DNA of 41,887 bases from Bacteroidales bacterium (GCA_028716265.1 JAQUQD010000001.1:1-41887); one strand, 5' to 3'. Numbered from the stretch's first letter, positions 17,710-25,977 are shown. Made by a program: numbers and translations. Notes: generated from the sequence alone by a model not told the origin.

Positions 17710-18939
17710 ATGGATTTCCTGATCAGTGATTATCAATATGATCTGCCTGCCAGCCGTATCAGTCAGTTACCCCTGGCTGAAAGGGATCAGTCAAAACTCC
17801 TGATCTACAAACACGGGCAGATAGGAGAAGATGTTTTCAGGAACATTGCCGGCCATCTTCCGGAAAGAGGGCTGCTGATGGTGAACGATACCCGTGTGAT
17901 CCATGCCCGTCTTTTGTTCCGAAAACCGACCGGCGCCCTGGTGGAGATATTCTGCCTGAATCCTGTGGCACCCGTTCAGGAAATCCAGACAGCGTTTGCC
18001 CTGTCTTCGGATGTGCAGTGGAAATGCCTCATTGGCAATGCCAAGAGATGGAAACAGGGCTTTCTGGAGGCTTGTACGGAAATTCGCGGTGAGAAGATCC
18101 GGTTTACGGCTGAACGAATCAACTTTCAGGTCAATCCCGGCCTGGTACGTTTCAGCTGGACTCCAGTGCATTTTCCCTTTTCAGAGGTGCTTGATGCGTT
18201 TGGCAAAATACCCCTTCCTCCCTATATCCAGCGGGAACCGCAACCGATTGACACCATCCGCTACCAGACTCTTTATGCCCGGACGAATGGATCGGTGGCC
18301 GCTCCCACAGCCGGGCTTCATTTTTCGGAACATGTCTTTCAACAGTTGAAAATCAAACAGATAGATGCTGACCAGATCACGCTGCATGTTGGTGCAGGCA
18401 CGTTTACTCCCGTTACCAGTGAGATGATCAGCGACCATATCATGCATCCGGAGTGGTTCAGCATCACCAGAGGTACGATCCTGTCGCTCTATAGGTCTGG
18501 TTCTCGCCAACGGATCATTGTGGGGACTACCACAGTCCGCGCCCTGGAGAGCCTCTACTGGTACGGTGTCAGACTCATCAGGCATCAGGGGGATCCTGTT
18601 CCCATAACCATCGGACAATGGGATCCGTATGCCCGCTTGAAACAAGAATCCGTTTCCGCAGCCCAATCACTGGAAGCCGTTCTGGAGCATATGGAGAAGT
18701 ATGGTTTGGAGAACCTCTACGGAGAAACACGCCTGATGATCATTCCCGGTTACCGGTTCCGTTTCACCGACATTTTGATTACCAACTTCCACCAACCCCG
18801 GAGTACACTGTTGCTGCTTGTGGCAGCTTTCATAGGAACTGAATGGAAACGGGCATATCAGTATGCCCTGGATCATGATTTTCGCTTCCTGAGCTATGGC
18901 GACAGTTGCCTGTTTTACGGGAAGGGGTCTTTGCCATGA
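17710..18939 (+). CDS. queA: S-adenosylmethionine:tRNA ribosyltransferase-isomerase
   Basis: Transfers and rearranges the ribosyl group of S-adenosylmethionine onto preQ1 at tRNA position 34 to give epoxyqueuosine. Motifs: LPLAERDQSKLL near the N-terminus, VNDTRVIHARL, GSVAAPTAGLHFS, ITLHVGAGTFTPV, GTTTVRALES and LITNFHQPRSTLL, all characteristic of QueA. At 409 residues it is longer than the E. coli enzyme (356); the extra length is spread through the middle. It begins one base after the preceding gene and its stop codon overlaps the start of the THEP1-MobA fusion (ATGA), so the three genes form one unit. Confidence 0.93.
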   Translation: MDFLISDYQYDLPASRISQLPLAERDQSKLLIYKHGQIGEDVFRNIAGHLPERGLLMVNDTRVIHARLLFRKPTGALVEIFCLNPVAPVQEIQTAFALSSDVQWKCLIGNAKRWKQGFLEACTEIRGEKIRFTAERINFQVNPGLVRFSWTPVHFPFSEVLDAFGKIPLPPYIQREPQPIDTIRYQTLYARTNGSVAAPTAGLHFSEHVFQQLKIKQIDADQITLHVGAGTFTPVTSEMISDHIMHPEWFSITRGTILSLYRSGSRQRIIVGTTTVRALESLYWYGVRLIRHQGDPVPITIGQWDPYARLKQESVSAAQSLEAVLEHMEKYGLENLYGETRLMIIPGYRFRFTDILITNFHQPRSTLLLLVAAFIGTEWKRAYQYALDHDFRFLSYGDSCLFYGKGSLP

Positions 18940-20090
18940 TCTATGTTGTCACCGGTACGGCTGGTTCAGGCAAAACGACCTGGGTGATGAACCTGGTCCG
19001 ATTGCTCGCATCGGAATTCATTCAGGTTGGTGGAGTTTATGCAGCAGGTTCATGGAAAAATGGCGTGCGTGACCATTTTAGGGTGAACGACCTGGAAAAC
19101 GGTCAGTACAGACTTCTATGTAACCGAAGAAATTCAGGTGATGACATCCCCTTCGGTCATTTCTTTTTTAAAAGGAAAGGCCTGAGGTTTGGACTGGCTG
19201 CGTTGGATAAAATCCATTACACACACCCGGATGTCCTCGTCATCGATGAGGTCGGCGGCCTGGAACTCCACAACGGAGGGTGGTCCCGTTTTTTGGAAAC
19301 GATCAGCAGCGAAACGGCCGCAACGATCCTCCTGGTCGTTCGGGAATCATTGGTCGACCAGGTTCTGACTCGCTGGAACCTGGAAGGCGGTCAGATCATC
19401 AGGCCAGGTGAGGTACCACCCGAAGACCTGTTGTCAGCGATCCGGCAGGAACGAACGATGTTTGCCCGGAAAAGAGTGACACCCATCACCGGAATCATCC
19501 TGGCCGGTGGTAAAAGCAGCAGATTTGGAACGGACAAGGGAACGATCCGGTTCAGGGGTAAATCCCTGTTGGAAATTGCCATCGAACGGTTCAACGTATT
19601 GTGCGACAACGTGCTTATCAGCTCAAACTCCGATGCTTACAATGATCTTGGATACCCTGTCATCAGGGATGTAATGAATGACTGTGGTCCGATGATGGGG
19701 ATTTATTCCTGCCTAAGGAAGTCCACTAATCTGGTCAATCTTGTTGTTTCCGTTGATACCCCACTGGTCCCGGCAGGACTGTATCGCGAACTGATCCGTG
19801 TCAGAGAAGATGCACAGGTTGTGGTACCATCTTCCGGTAAGGGTATATTTGAATCCCTGATAGGCATGTATGAACGCACGGTCATTGAACCAATGGAAGA
19901 ATTTTTCGCAATGAATGACTATACCTTGCCTCATCTTTTCAGGAAAATTCATTTTAAACAACTGGCCGTCGGCAGAAACAAGCCTTTCAGCAATCCGGCT
20001 ATTTTTACCAACATCAATACACCGGATAACCTGACGCAGCTGGAATCTTCTGATGACTCACGGCTTTATAGGACAGAAATGCTTCTTTAA
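18936..20090 (+). CDS. mobA: THEP1-like NTPase fused to molybdenum cofactor guanylyltransferase (MobA)
   Basis: A 384-residue two-domain protein. Residues 1 to about 175 are a P-loop NTPase: Walker A GTAGSGKTT at 7-15 and Walker B VLVIDEVGGLEL near 100-111, the pattern of THEP1-type nucleoside-triphosphatases. From about 184 there is a MobA domain with LAGGKSSRFGTDKG, NDCGPMMGIYS and VSVDTPLV. MobA attaches GMP to molybdopterin to make the bis-MGD cofactor used by enzymes such as the oxidoreductase starting at 20313. ATG at 18936 overlaps the queA stop by four bases and puts the P-loop at the usual N-terminal position; a frame extension to 18906 lies within queA. The role of the NTPase domain is unknown; MobB-like GTP binding is one possibility. 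Confidence 0.87.
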   Translation: MIYVVTGTAGSGKTTWVMNLVRLLASEFIQVGGVYAAGSWKNGVRDHFRVNDLENGQYRLLCNRRNSGDDIPFGHFFFKRKGLRFGLAALDKIHYTHPDVLVIDEVGGLELHNGGWSRFLETISSETAATILLVVRESLVDQVLTRWNLEGGQIIRPGEVPPEDLLSAIRQERTMFARKRVTPITGIILAGGKSSRFGTDKGTIRFRGKSLLEIAIERFNVLCDNVLISSNSDAYNDLGYPVIRDVMNDCGPMMGIYSCLRKSTNLVNLVVSVDTPLVPAGLYRELIRVREDAQVVVPSSGKGIFESLIGMYERTVIEPMEEFFAMNDYTLPHLFRKIHFKQLAVGRNKPFSNPAIFTNINTPDNLTQLESSDDSRLYRTEMLL

Positions 20091-20106
20091 ATTTATACTC
20101 ATTCTA

Positions 20107-20125
20107 AATATCTATGTAAGATATT
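20107..20125. promoter_or_regulatory. Inverted repeat, possible operator upstream of the sulfur cluster
   Basis: AATATCT-ATGTA-AGATATT is a perfect 7-bp dyad with a 5-base spacer, in the AT-rich 222-base gap between the mobA fusion and the oxidoreductase gene. A 10-bp palindrome TAGCTAGCTA is at 20154-20163 and a TAATA...TATTA dyad at 20180-20196. They could bind a dimeric regulator or be chance features of AT-rich DNA. The first repeat is only 17 bases after the mobA stop but lacks a T-tract, so it is a poor terminator. Confidence 0.3.
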
Positions 20126-20255
20126 CATTATCAGGATGATTATAAATAATAATTAGCTAGCTATGTTTTTATGTTTATATAATAGATTGATTATTAAGAA
20201 AATATCGAGCTCACCATACACTTCGCCCGCGCCCCCAGTAATGGGAAAATATTTC

Positions 20256-20263
20256 TACTTTTG
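20256..20263 (+). promoter_or_regulatory. Putative -7 promoter box for the sulfur/molybdenum oxidoreductase cluster
   Basis: TACTTTTG matches TAnnTTTG and lies 50 bases before the ATG at 20313. No TTTG is visible at the normal -33 distance, so an activator may be needed. Confidence 0.5.
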
Positions 20264-20312
20264 CGATGTCTTCTTCGTTCTCACTGATTTATAACATTTT
20301 ATCAATATAATT

Positions 20313-22562
20313 ATGGCTAACAGAAGGGAATTTATCCGGATTTCCTCCCTGGGGCTGGGAGGAGTAGCTTTAGCCGGTAGTTCGCTTTCACTGGTCAAAG
20401 GATCAGAGGTCATTGGGAAGCTATTTGAGCTTCCTCTGCCAGACAGACAGCGCCAGCGTGTGCCCACTTATTGCGAGGTATGTTTCTGGAAATGTGCTGG
20501 TTGGGTATATTTTAACGAAGATGGGAAGATCAGGAAAATTGAAGGGAACGACAACGATTTGAACTGCAACGGACGGTTGTGTCCGCGCGGTACCGGAGGT
20601 TTGGGCATGTACTACGATCCTGACCGATTAAAAACCCCGCTTATCCGCACAGAAGAAAGGGGCAGGCAATCATTTCGCGAGGCAAGCTGGGACGAGGCCC
20701 TGAGCTATATCGCGGAAAAGATGCAAAAGATTGCCCGCGAGCATGGTCCCGAGTGTGTGGCACTGTTTACCCATGGGTCCGGGGGAAAGTATTTCGGGGA
20801 TCTTCTCAAGGCCACGGGATCCACCAATATTGCGGCGCCTTCTTTTGCCCAGTGCCGGGGGCCCAGGGAGGTCGGCTTCATCTATACCTTTGGGGAATCC
20901 ATTGATTCGCCTGAAAATACCGATATCAGGGATACCCGCTGCCTGGTCCTGATCGGGTCACACATCGGTGAAAACATGCACAACGGTCAGGTGCAGGAAA
21001 TGTCGGATGCCATCGACAGGGGAGCCACGATCATAACCGTTGATCCCCGTTACTCAACGGCCGCCAGCAAGTCCAAATACTGGCTCCCCATAAAACCTGC
21101 GACGGATATCGCCCTGCTGCTCGCCTGGATGCACGTCCTTATCTTTGAAGAGCTTTATGACAAGGATTACGTGGAGCGTTATACGATGGGATTTGAGCAG
21201 CTGAAGGAGCACGTGCGAAACAAAACGCCCGAGTGGGCATACGGTATCACCACGATCAAGCCGCACATCATACGCGAAACGGCACGGGAGATGGGAAATG
21301 CTTCCCCTGCTGTCATCGTTCATCCCGGACGGCATGTGACCTGGTACGGAGATGATACCCAGCGCAGCCGCGCCATCGCTATCCTGAATGCGTTGCTCGG
21401 ATCCTGGGGACGGCGCGGGGGCTTTTACCGCAACGCAAACTATGAAATGCCGTCGTTCCCTCATCCTGAATTTCCCGAGCCAAAAAGAACATGGCGGGAA
21501 GCCTTTCCCGGAAAGTACAACCTGGCCACCACGGTTCTGGCCAACGGGATCTGCGATGCCACCATCCCTGCGGTGGACCGTTCCTGTAACTTTAAGGGCT
21601 GGATCGTATGCGGTACCAATATCATCGAAACATTACCCAACCAGAAGAACACCATCGAAGCCATTCAAAACCTTGAATTGCTGGCCGTGATCGATACCAT
21701 GCCAATGGAGATCACTGGCTGGGCCGACGTGGTCCTCCCCGAATGCACCTACCTCGAACGCTACGACAGCATCCGGACAGGCCAGGCCCGTAAGCCCCAG
21801 ATCGCACTACGTATGCCTGCCAGCGAACCGTTATACGATAGTAAACCCTCCTGGTGGATCGCCAGGGAACTGGCAAAGAAACTGGGATTACAGGACTATT
21901 TCGATTATGAAAATCTTGAAGATGCTCTGGACTGGCAGCTCAGGCAAATCGGCTCCTCGCTGGAGGAAATGCAGCGAATCGGCGTAAAGACCTTTGAGAG
22001 GGATGCCGATGATTTGTATTTTGCTGATGGAGAAGAGATTGAATTTAATACTTCCTCCGGTAAGATTGAATTGTATTCAGCCGATTTTGAGGCAGAAGGA
22101 TTCGATCCGTTACCTAAATACACCCCACACGAGGAACCCCCGGAAGGCTTCTACCGGCTCAATTATGGCAGGGGACCCGCCCATACCTTCAGCCGAACGG
22201 CCAACAACGCCAACCTGACGGATATTATGGAAGAAAACTCTCTGTGGGTGAATCCAAAGGTTGCCAGCCAGTGGGGTATAAAAAACGACCAGTATGTCTG
22301 GCTCAGGAACCAGGATGACATCACATCGAAATTCCCGATCAAAGTGCGCGTTACGGAACGCATTCGTTGGGACTCGGTGTACATGGTGCACGGTTTTGGC
22401 CATGACCAGAAGCGGCTGACCCGCTGCTATGGAAAAGGAGCCAGCGATACGGAACTAATCAGCCGCGTGCACATCGATCCCATCATGGGTGGTACTGGCA
22501 TGCGTGGAAATTTTGTCACTTTTATTCTGGAAGATCCTGCAAATCAACGGACGAAAACCTGA
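20313..22562 (+). CDS. psrA: Molybdopterin oxidoreductase, polysulfide/thiosulfate reductase-type catalytic subunit
   Basis: A 749-residue DMSO-reductase-family enzyme. The N-terminus has a Tat signal (NRREFIRIS, then a mildly hydrophobic stretch), so the folded enzyme is exported. A [4Fe-4S] site is formed by Cys54, Cys57, Cys61 and Cys90 (C-x2-C-x3-C-x28-CPRG). Cys181 (FAQCRGPRE) is at the position of the molybdenum ligand. Later segments LPECTYLERYD and GRGPAHTFSRTANN fit bis-MGD binding. The length and neighbours (four-cluster Fe-S subunit, NrfD-type membrane subunit, sulfur transporters) fit PsrA/PhsA, about 760 residues. The substrate (polysulfide, thiosulfate or elemental sulfur) is not determined by sequence; arsenate and tetrathionate reductases are longer and less likely. 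Confidence 0.87.
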   Translation: MANRREFIRISSLGLGGVALAGSSLSLVKGSEVIGKLFELPLPDRQRQRVPTYCEVCFWKCAGWVYFNEDGKIRKIEGNDNDLNCNGRLCPRGTGGLGMYYDPDRLKTPLIRTEERGRQSFREASWDEALSYIAEKMQKIAREHGPECVALFTHGSGGKYFGDLLKATGSTNIAAPSFAQCRGPREVGFIYTFGESIDSPENTDIRDTRCLVLIGSHIGENMHNGQVQEMSDAIDRGATIITVDPRYSTAASKSKYWLPIKPATDIALLLAWMHVLIFEELYDKDYVERYTMGFEQLKEHVRNKTPEWAYGITTIKPHIIRETAREMGNASPAVIVHPGRHVTWYGDDTQRSRAIAILNALLGSWGRRGGFYRNANYEMPSFPHPEFPEPKRTWREAFPGKYNLATTVLANGICDATIPAVDRSCNFKGWIVCGTNIIETLPNQKNTIEAIQNLELLAVIDTMPMEITGWADVVLPECTYLERYDSIRTGQARKPQIALRMPASEPLYDSKPSWWIARELAKKLGLQDYFDYENLEDALDWQLRQIGSSLEEMQRIGVKTFERDADDLYFADGEEIEFNTSSGKIELYSADFEAEGFDPLPKYTPHEEPPEGFYRLNYGRGPAHTFSRTANNANLTDIMEENSLWVNPKVASQWGIKNDQYVWLRNQDDITSKFPIKVRVTERIRWDSVYMVHGFGHDQKRLTRCYGKGASDTELISRVHIDPIMGGTGMRGNFVTFILEDPANQRTKT

Positions 22563-22599
22563 GGATCATCCCATCGGATTTCATTTCGAATCACATGAC

Positions 22600-22605
22600 A
22601 GGAGG
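22600..22605 (+). promoter_or_regulatory. Shine-Dalgarno sequence deciding the psrB start
   Basis: AGGAGG stands six bases before the ATG at 22612. Most genes here have no such site, as usual in Bacteroidota, so it stands out and supports this start over the in-frame ATG at 22624. Confidence 0.6.
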
Positions 22606-22611
22606 ACCTAT

Positions 22612-23148
22612 ATGAGATATGCTATGGCTGTGGATACCCGGAAATGCGTCGGATGCAGTGACTGTGTTGTTGCCTGCCAGACTGAAAACGACGTTCCCAT
22701 CGGCTATTGCCGGGACTGGGTGGTGGAAGTGGTGGATGGGACCTTTCCGGAGCTGGAGATAGAGATCCGCTCGGAGCGTTGCAACCACTGCGAGAACGCA
22801 CCCTGTGTCAGATGCTGCCCCACCGGGGCCAGCCATTATTCTGACGGCGGAACGGTTCTGGTCAGCAGCAGAAAATGCATCGGGTGCGGTGCATGCATCG
22901 CCTCGTGCCCTTATGATGCACGTTACCCCCATCCTGATGGCTATCCGGATAAATGCACGTTCTGTTTGACCAACAGGGTGCAAAAGGGATTAAAACCAGC
23001 CTGTGTGGCCGTCTGCCCGACAAAATGCCTCTATTTCGGAGATCTGGAGGATCCGAACAGCGATGTGTCACGGGTATTGAAGATCAGGAAATGGAAAACC
23101 CTTATCCCTGAAGCAGGAACAAAACCTCATCTTTACTTCTTAATCTGA
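22612..23148 (+). CDS. psrB: Four-cluster ferredoxin-type electron transfer subunit (PsrB/DmsB-like)
   Basis: A 178-residue iron-sulfur protein linking the membrane quinol site to the molybdenum subunit. Sixteen cysteines in four groups can hold four [4Fe-4S] clusters: CVGCSDCVVAC, CNHCENAPCVRCCP, CIGCGACIASCP, and CTFC followed by CVAVCP. It has no signal peptide, so it would be exported with the Tat-bearing catalytic subunit. The frame stays open back to 22489, inside the previous gene, but ATG 22612 with its ribosome binding site gives the normal N-terminus. It follows psrA by 49 bases and precedes the NrfD-like gene by 10. Confidence 0.92.
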   Translation: MRYAMAVDTRKCVGCSDCVVACQTENDVPIGYCRDWVVEVVDGTFPELEIEIRSERCNHCENAPCVRCCPTGASHYSDGGTVLVSSRKCIGCGACIASCPYDARYPHPDGYPDKCTFCLTNRVQKGLKPACVAVCPTKCLYFGDLEDPNSDVSRVLKIRKWKTLIPEAGTKPHLYFLI

Positions 23149-23158
23149 GGCTTCACCA

Positions 23159-24100
23159 ATGAAAGAGGAAATTATTGTCAGTGGAAGAATGAATCCTATG
23201 GTCGACCCCCAGCTCCACATCTGGGAATGGCCGATTCCATTGTACCTTTTCCTGGGAGGACTGGCGGCAGGCATCCTTGTTTTTGCTTCCTTTTATACGC
23301 TTCAGGGCAAGGAAGAAAAATTCCGGACCGCTGTCAGGATCGCTCCCCTGATTACACCAGTCATCCTGGTGCTTGGTTTACTGGCACTGTTTTACGATCT
23401 GAACCATAAATTGTTCTTCTGGAGGCTCTATACGACCATCAGGCTTGAATCCCCCATGTCGTGGGGCGCCTGGACGCTGATGGTGGTCACTCCCCTGGCC
23501 TTCATCTGGAGTGCGCTGAACATCAGGGAGCTTTTCCCGCGGTTCGACTGGAAATACAGTTGGCTCAAACAGCTGGAAACGTTTTTCAGAAAGCATATCA
23601 AGGTCATCGCCTGGATCCTGATCATTTTCTCACTGATCCTGGGGGTATACACCGGCATTTTGTTCTCTGCCTTTAACGCACGGCCCCTGTGGAATACCTC
23701 CATCCTGGGTCCGCTGTTCCTGACCTCCGGTCTTTCGACAGGTGCCGCCGCCATCGTCCTGATGAGCAAATCCCATGAAGAACGCCTCCATTTTGCCAGA
23801 TTGGATATTATCCTTATCGGGATTGAACTGTTTCTCATCGTACATATGTTCATGGGATTTCTGGCCAGTACGGAAGTTCAGATACAGGCCGCCGGATTGT
23901 TTTTAGGCGGACCCTATACAACCCCGTTCTGGTTATTTGTTGTGTTCATGGGTCTTATCCTCCCGGCAACGCTGGAGGTGCTGGAGATCAAAGGATACAG
24001 GCTGCCTCTGATCGTGGCGCCTATCCTTGTGATTCTCGGAGGATTGATCTTTCGGTTTATCATTGCCTATGCGGGGCAAATTAGCAGATGGTTATATTAA
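23159..24100 (+). CDS. psrC: NrfD/PsrC-type integral membrane subunit
   Basis: A 313-residue polytopic membrane protein with about eight or nine hydrophobic helices, of the NrfD/PsrC family, which anchors the periplasmic subunits and takes electrons from menaquinol. The N-terminal IWEWPIPLYLFLGGLAAG segment is typical of the quinone-binding region. Other family marks are SPMSWGAWTLMV and the final PLIVAPILVILGG stretch. ATG at 23159 is 10 bases after psrB and is followed 16 bases later by the first YeeE/YedE gene. Whether this complex moves protons cannot be read from the sequence. Confidence 0.9.
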   Translation: MKEEIIVSGRMNPMVDPQLHIWEWPIPLYLFLGGLAAGILVFASFYTLQGKEEKFRTAVRIAPLITPVILVLGLLALFYDLNHKLFFWRLYTTIRLESPMSWGAWTLMVVTPLAFIWSALNIRELFPRFDWKYSWLKQLETFFRKHIKVIAWILIIFSLILGVYTGILFSAFNARPLWNTSILGPLFLTSGLSTGAAAIVLMSKSHEERLHFARLDIILIGIELFLIVHMFMGFLASTEVQIQAAGLFLGGPYTTPFWLFVVFMGLILPATLEVLEIKGYRLPLIVAPILVILGGLIFRFIIAYAGQISRWLY

Positions 24101-24116
24101 AAATAATTGATACACT

Positions 24117-24653
24117 ATGGAAACGCAATCTCAACAGGGCAGGAAGACCAGGTACATGAATCCGTATATTGCCGGAGTACTGCTGGGCCTGGTCGTTCTT
24201 GCTGCAAATTTCATCGCTGGCAGGGGGCTGGGGGCAAGCGGTGCAGTCAAGTCGACCATCGTGGCGGCGATGGAAAAGATCGCCCCGCAGCATACCGCCA
24301 CGGCCACCTTTTACAAGGATTTCGGTGAGTCCCACGGAGGGAATCCTTTGAACTCCTGGCTGGTCTATCAAATGCTGGGTGTACTGGTCGGAGCATTCCT
24401 GTCAGGCATTATCGCCCGGCGTTTGACCTGGAAGGTGGAACATTCGCCTAAGATTACCTCAAAGCGCCGCCTTGTCTTCGCCCTGCTCGGCGGGATCTTC
24501 TTTGGATTCGGCTCCCAGCTGGGCAGGGGCTGCACAAGCGGCTCGGCCCTGAGTGGCATGGCCGTGCTCTCCCTTCAGGGATTCATCTCCATGATGGCCA
24601 TCTTCGGCGCTGCCTTCACCTTCGCTTATTTTTTCAGAAAGAACTGGATCTAA
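24117..24653 (+). CDS. YeeE/YedE family sulfur transporter, first half-size subunit
   Basis: A 178-residue membrane protein of the Sulf_transp family. Cys139 lies in the family signature QLGRGCTSGSALSG. Full-length YeeE/YedE proteins, shown to take up thiosulfate, carry two such pseudo-repeats in one chain of about 330-400 residues; this gene and the next encode one each. The segment TFYKDFGESHGGNP between the first helices contains a histidine and probably faces one side of the membrane. It likely pairs with the next product to make one channel for thiosulfate or another reduced sulfur species. Confidence 0.88.
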   Translation: METQSQQGRKTRYMNPYIAGVLLGLVVLAANFIAGRGLGASGAVKSTIVAAMEKIAPQHTATATFYKDFGESHGGNPLNSWLVYQMLGVLVGAFLSGIIARRLTWKVEHSPKITSKRRLVFALLGGIFFGFGSQLGRGCTSGSALSGMAVLSLQGFISMMAIFGAAFTFAYFFRKNWI

Positions 24654-24665
24654 CATCTTTGCACT

Positions 24666-25256
24666 ATGGGACCATTAATTGTTAATGAAATAATATCCGA
24701 AAATACTAATTTACTGCTGGCATTCTTTATCGGAATTGCCTTCGGATTCGTCCTTGAGCAGGCGGGCTTCTCCTCCAGCCGTAAACTGGCAGGAATGTTT
24801 TATGGGTATGATACGGTTGTTCTGAAGGTTTTTTTCACGGGAGCCATCACAGCCGCCCTCGGCCTGCTGTTCTTCAGTCTGTTCGGATGGATCGAGATGG
24901 ACTATGTCTTTGTCAATCCAACCTATCTGGGATCAACCATCGTCGGAGGTGTGGTGATGGGACTTGGGTTCATCATGGGTGGCTTTTGCCCGGGAACAGG
25001 CTTTTGTGGAGCTGCCATTGGAAAAATTGATGCCCTGGTATTCGTCGGAGGGCTTTTTATAGGTATCTTTATCTTTGCAGAAGGATTCCCCCTGTGGGAA
25101 AAACTTTATCTGTCGGGATTTATGGGCGATATTACCATATCAAAAGCACTGGGTATATCCTCGGGTGTATTTGTATTTCTGCTTATCCTGGTGGCTGCCG
25201 GCATGTTCTGGGTGGCTGAATGGGCAGAAAAGAAATTCCCCAGAGAAGAGTATTAA
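24666..25256 (+). CDS. YeeE/YedE family sulfur transporter, second half-size subunit
   Basis: A 196-residue membrane protein and partner of the preceding one (12-base gap). The family signature is GFCPGTGFCGAAIGKIDAL with Cys108 and Cys114. An early GFVLEQAGFSSSRKLAG stretch matches the conserved N-terminal repeat of YeeE/YedE proteins. Cysteines lining the path are thought to relay sulfur substrates in this family. Its position directly behind a polysulfide/thiosulfate reductase and before a rhodanese-like gene argues for a role in sulfur uptake or export for that enzyme. Confidence 0.88.
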   Translation: MGPLIVNEIISENTNLLLAFFIGIAFGFVLEQAGFSSSRKLAGMFYGYDTVVLKVFFTGAITAALGLLFFSLFGWIEMDYVFVNPTYLGSTIVGGVVMGLGFIMGGFCPGTGFCGAAIGKIDALVFVGGLFIGIFIFAEGFPLWEKLYLSGFMGDITISKALGISSGVFVFLLILVAAGMFWVAEWAEKKFPREEY

Positions 25257-25281
25257 AATTGTAATTACTAATAGTTACGCC

Positions 25282-25923
25282 ATGTTCGCAAAATTGAATT
25301 ACCGCGTTATCATATCGTCGTTGCTGATCCTTTTGGGACTGATCATTGCTGCCGTCCCGGAGAATACTACCAAGCCGAACAAACTGACCTCCCTACAAAT
25401 GCTTGAAGAGATTAAAAGCGGGACCCAGTTTGTTCAATCCGACCAGGTGGCCGACATGCTTATCAACAAGGATCCGTATTTGCAGCTGATCGATGTCCGG
25501 ACTCCGGAGGAGTATGACCAGTTTCACCTTCCCGGTGCGATCAATGTCCCGCTCGACAATATCCTATCCGACGAGTGGATCGATATTCTCGATCAGGATG
25601 TCAGGATGAACGTTTTGTACTCCAATGGCACCACGCACTCCAACCAGGCCTGGATGCTGATCCGGCAGCTCGGATATTCCAACAATTACGTGCTGGAAGG
25701 AGGATTGAATTACTGGGTGGAAACCATTCTGAGTCCAGCACCTCCGCCATCGACCAGTCCGGGGGATGAGTTTGCAAAATATGATTTCAGAAAAGGTGCC
25801 GGAATGGCTCTTGGCGCAGGGGCTGTGACTCCTTCCCAGCAGGAAGGATCTTCTCCTGCTCCCAAACCAACAATTGCCACCAAAATAAAAAAGAAAAAAG
25901 TAGCCAGCGGAGGATGTTCCTGA
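25282..25923 (+). CDS. Membrane-anchored rhodanese-like protein without catalytic cysteine
   Basis: A 213-residue protein: one N-terminal membrane segment (residues about 8-25, VIISSLLILLGLIIAAV), a single rhodanese domain (about 50-150; LIDVRTPEEYDQFHLPGAINVP, here cited by its start LIDVRTPEEY, and YVLEGGLNYWV), then a low-complexity proline/serine/alanine tail with KKKK and the end VASGGCS. Active rhodaneses have cysteine at the start of the loop after the LY strand; here the codon at 25621 gives Ser114 (LYSNGTTHS). The only cysteine in the protein is Cys212, next to last. The frame is open back to 25075 inside the previous gene; ATG 25282 is chosen because it starts the anchor. It probably faces the periplasm. 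A sulfur-relay or binding role is inferred from context. Confidence 0.85.
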   Translation: MFAKLNYRVIISSLLILLGLIIAAVPENTTKPNKLTSLQMLEEIKSGTQFVQSDQVADMLINKDPYLQLIDVRTPEEYDQFHLPGAINVPLDNILSDEWIDILDQDVRMNVLYSNGTTHSNQAWMLIRQLGYSNNYVLEGGLNYWVETILSPAPPPSTSPGDEFAKYDFRKGAGMALGAGAVTPSQQEGSSPAPKPTIATKIKKKKVASGGCS

Positions 25924-25977
25924 CATTGGTTTACTTTTGGCTGACTGACCACACTCAACGTTTATTATCCGTTCTCA

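Noticed and set aside
18906..18935. Earlier in-frame start for the THEP1-MobA gene
   Set aside because: The extra ten residues lie within queA and precede the normal P-loop N-terminus; the ATGA overlap at 18936 is the better start.
20154..20163. TAGCTAGCTA palindrome as a restriction or integration attachment site
   Set aside because: No integrase, no duplicated flank and no mobile gene nearby; noted only as a possible regulator site.
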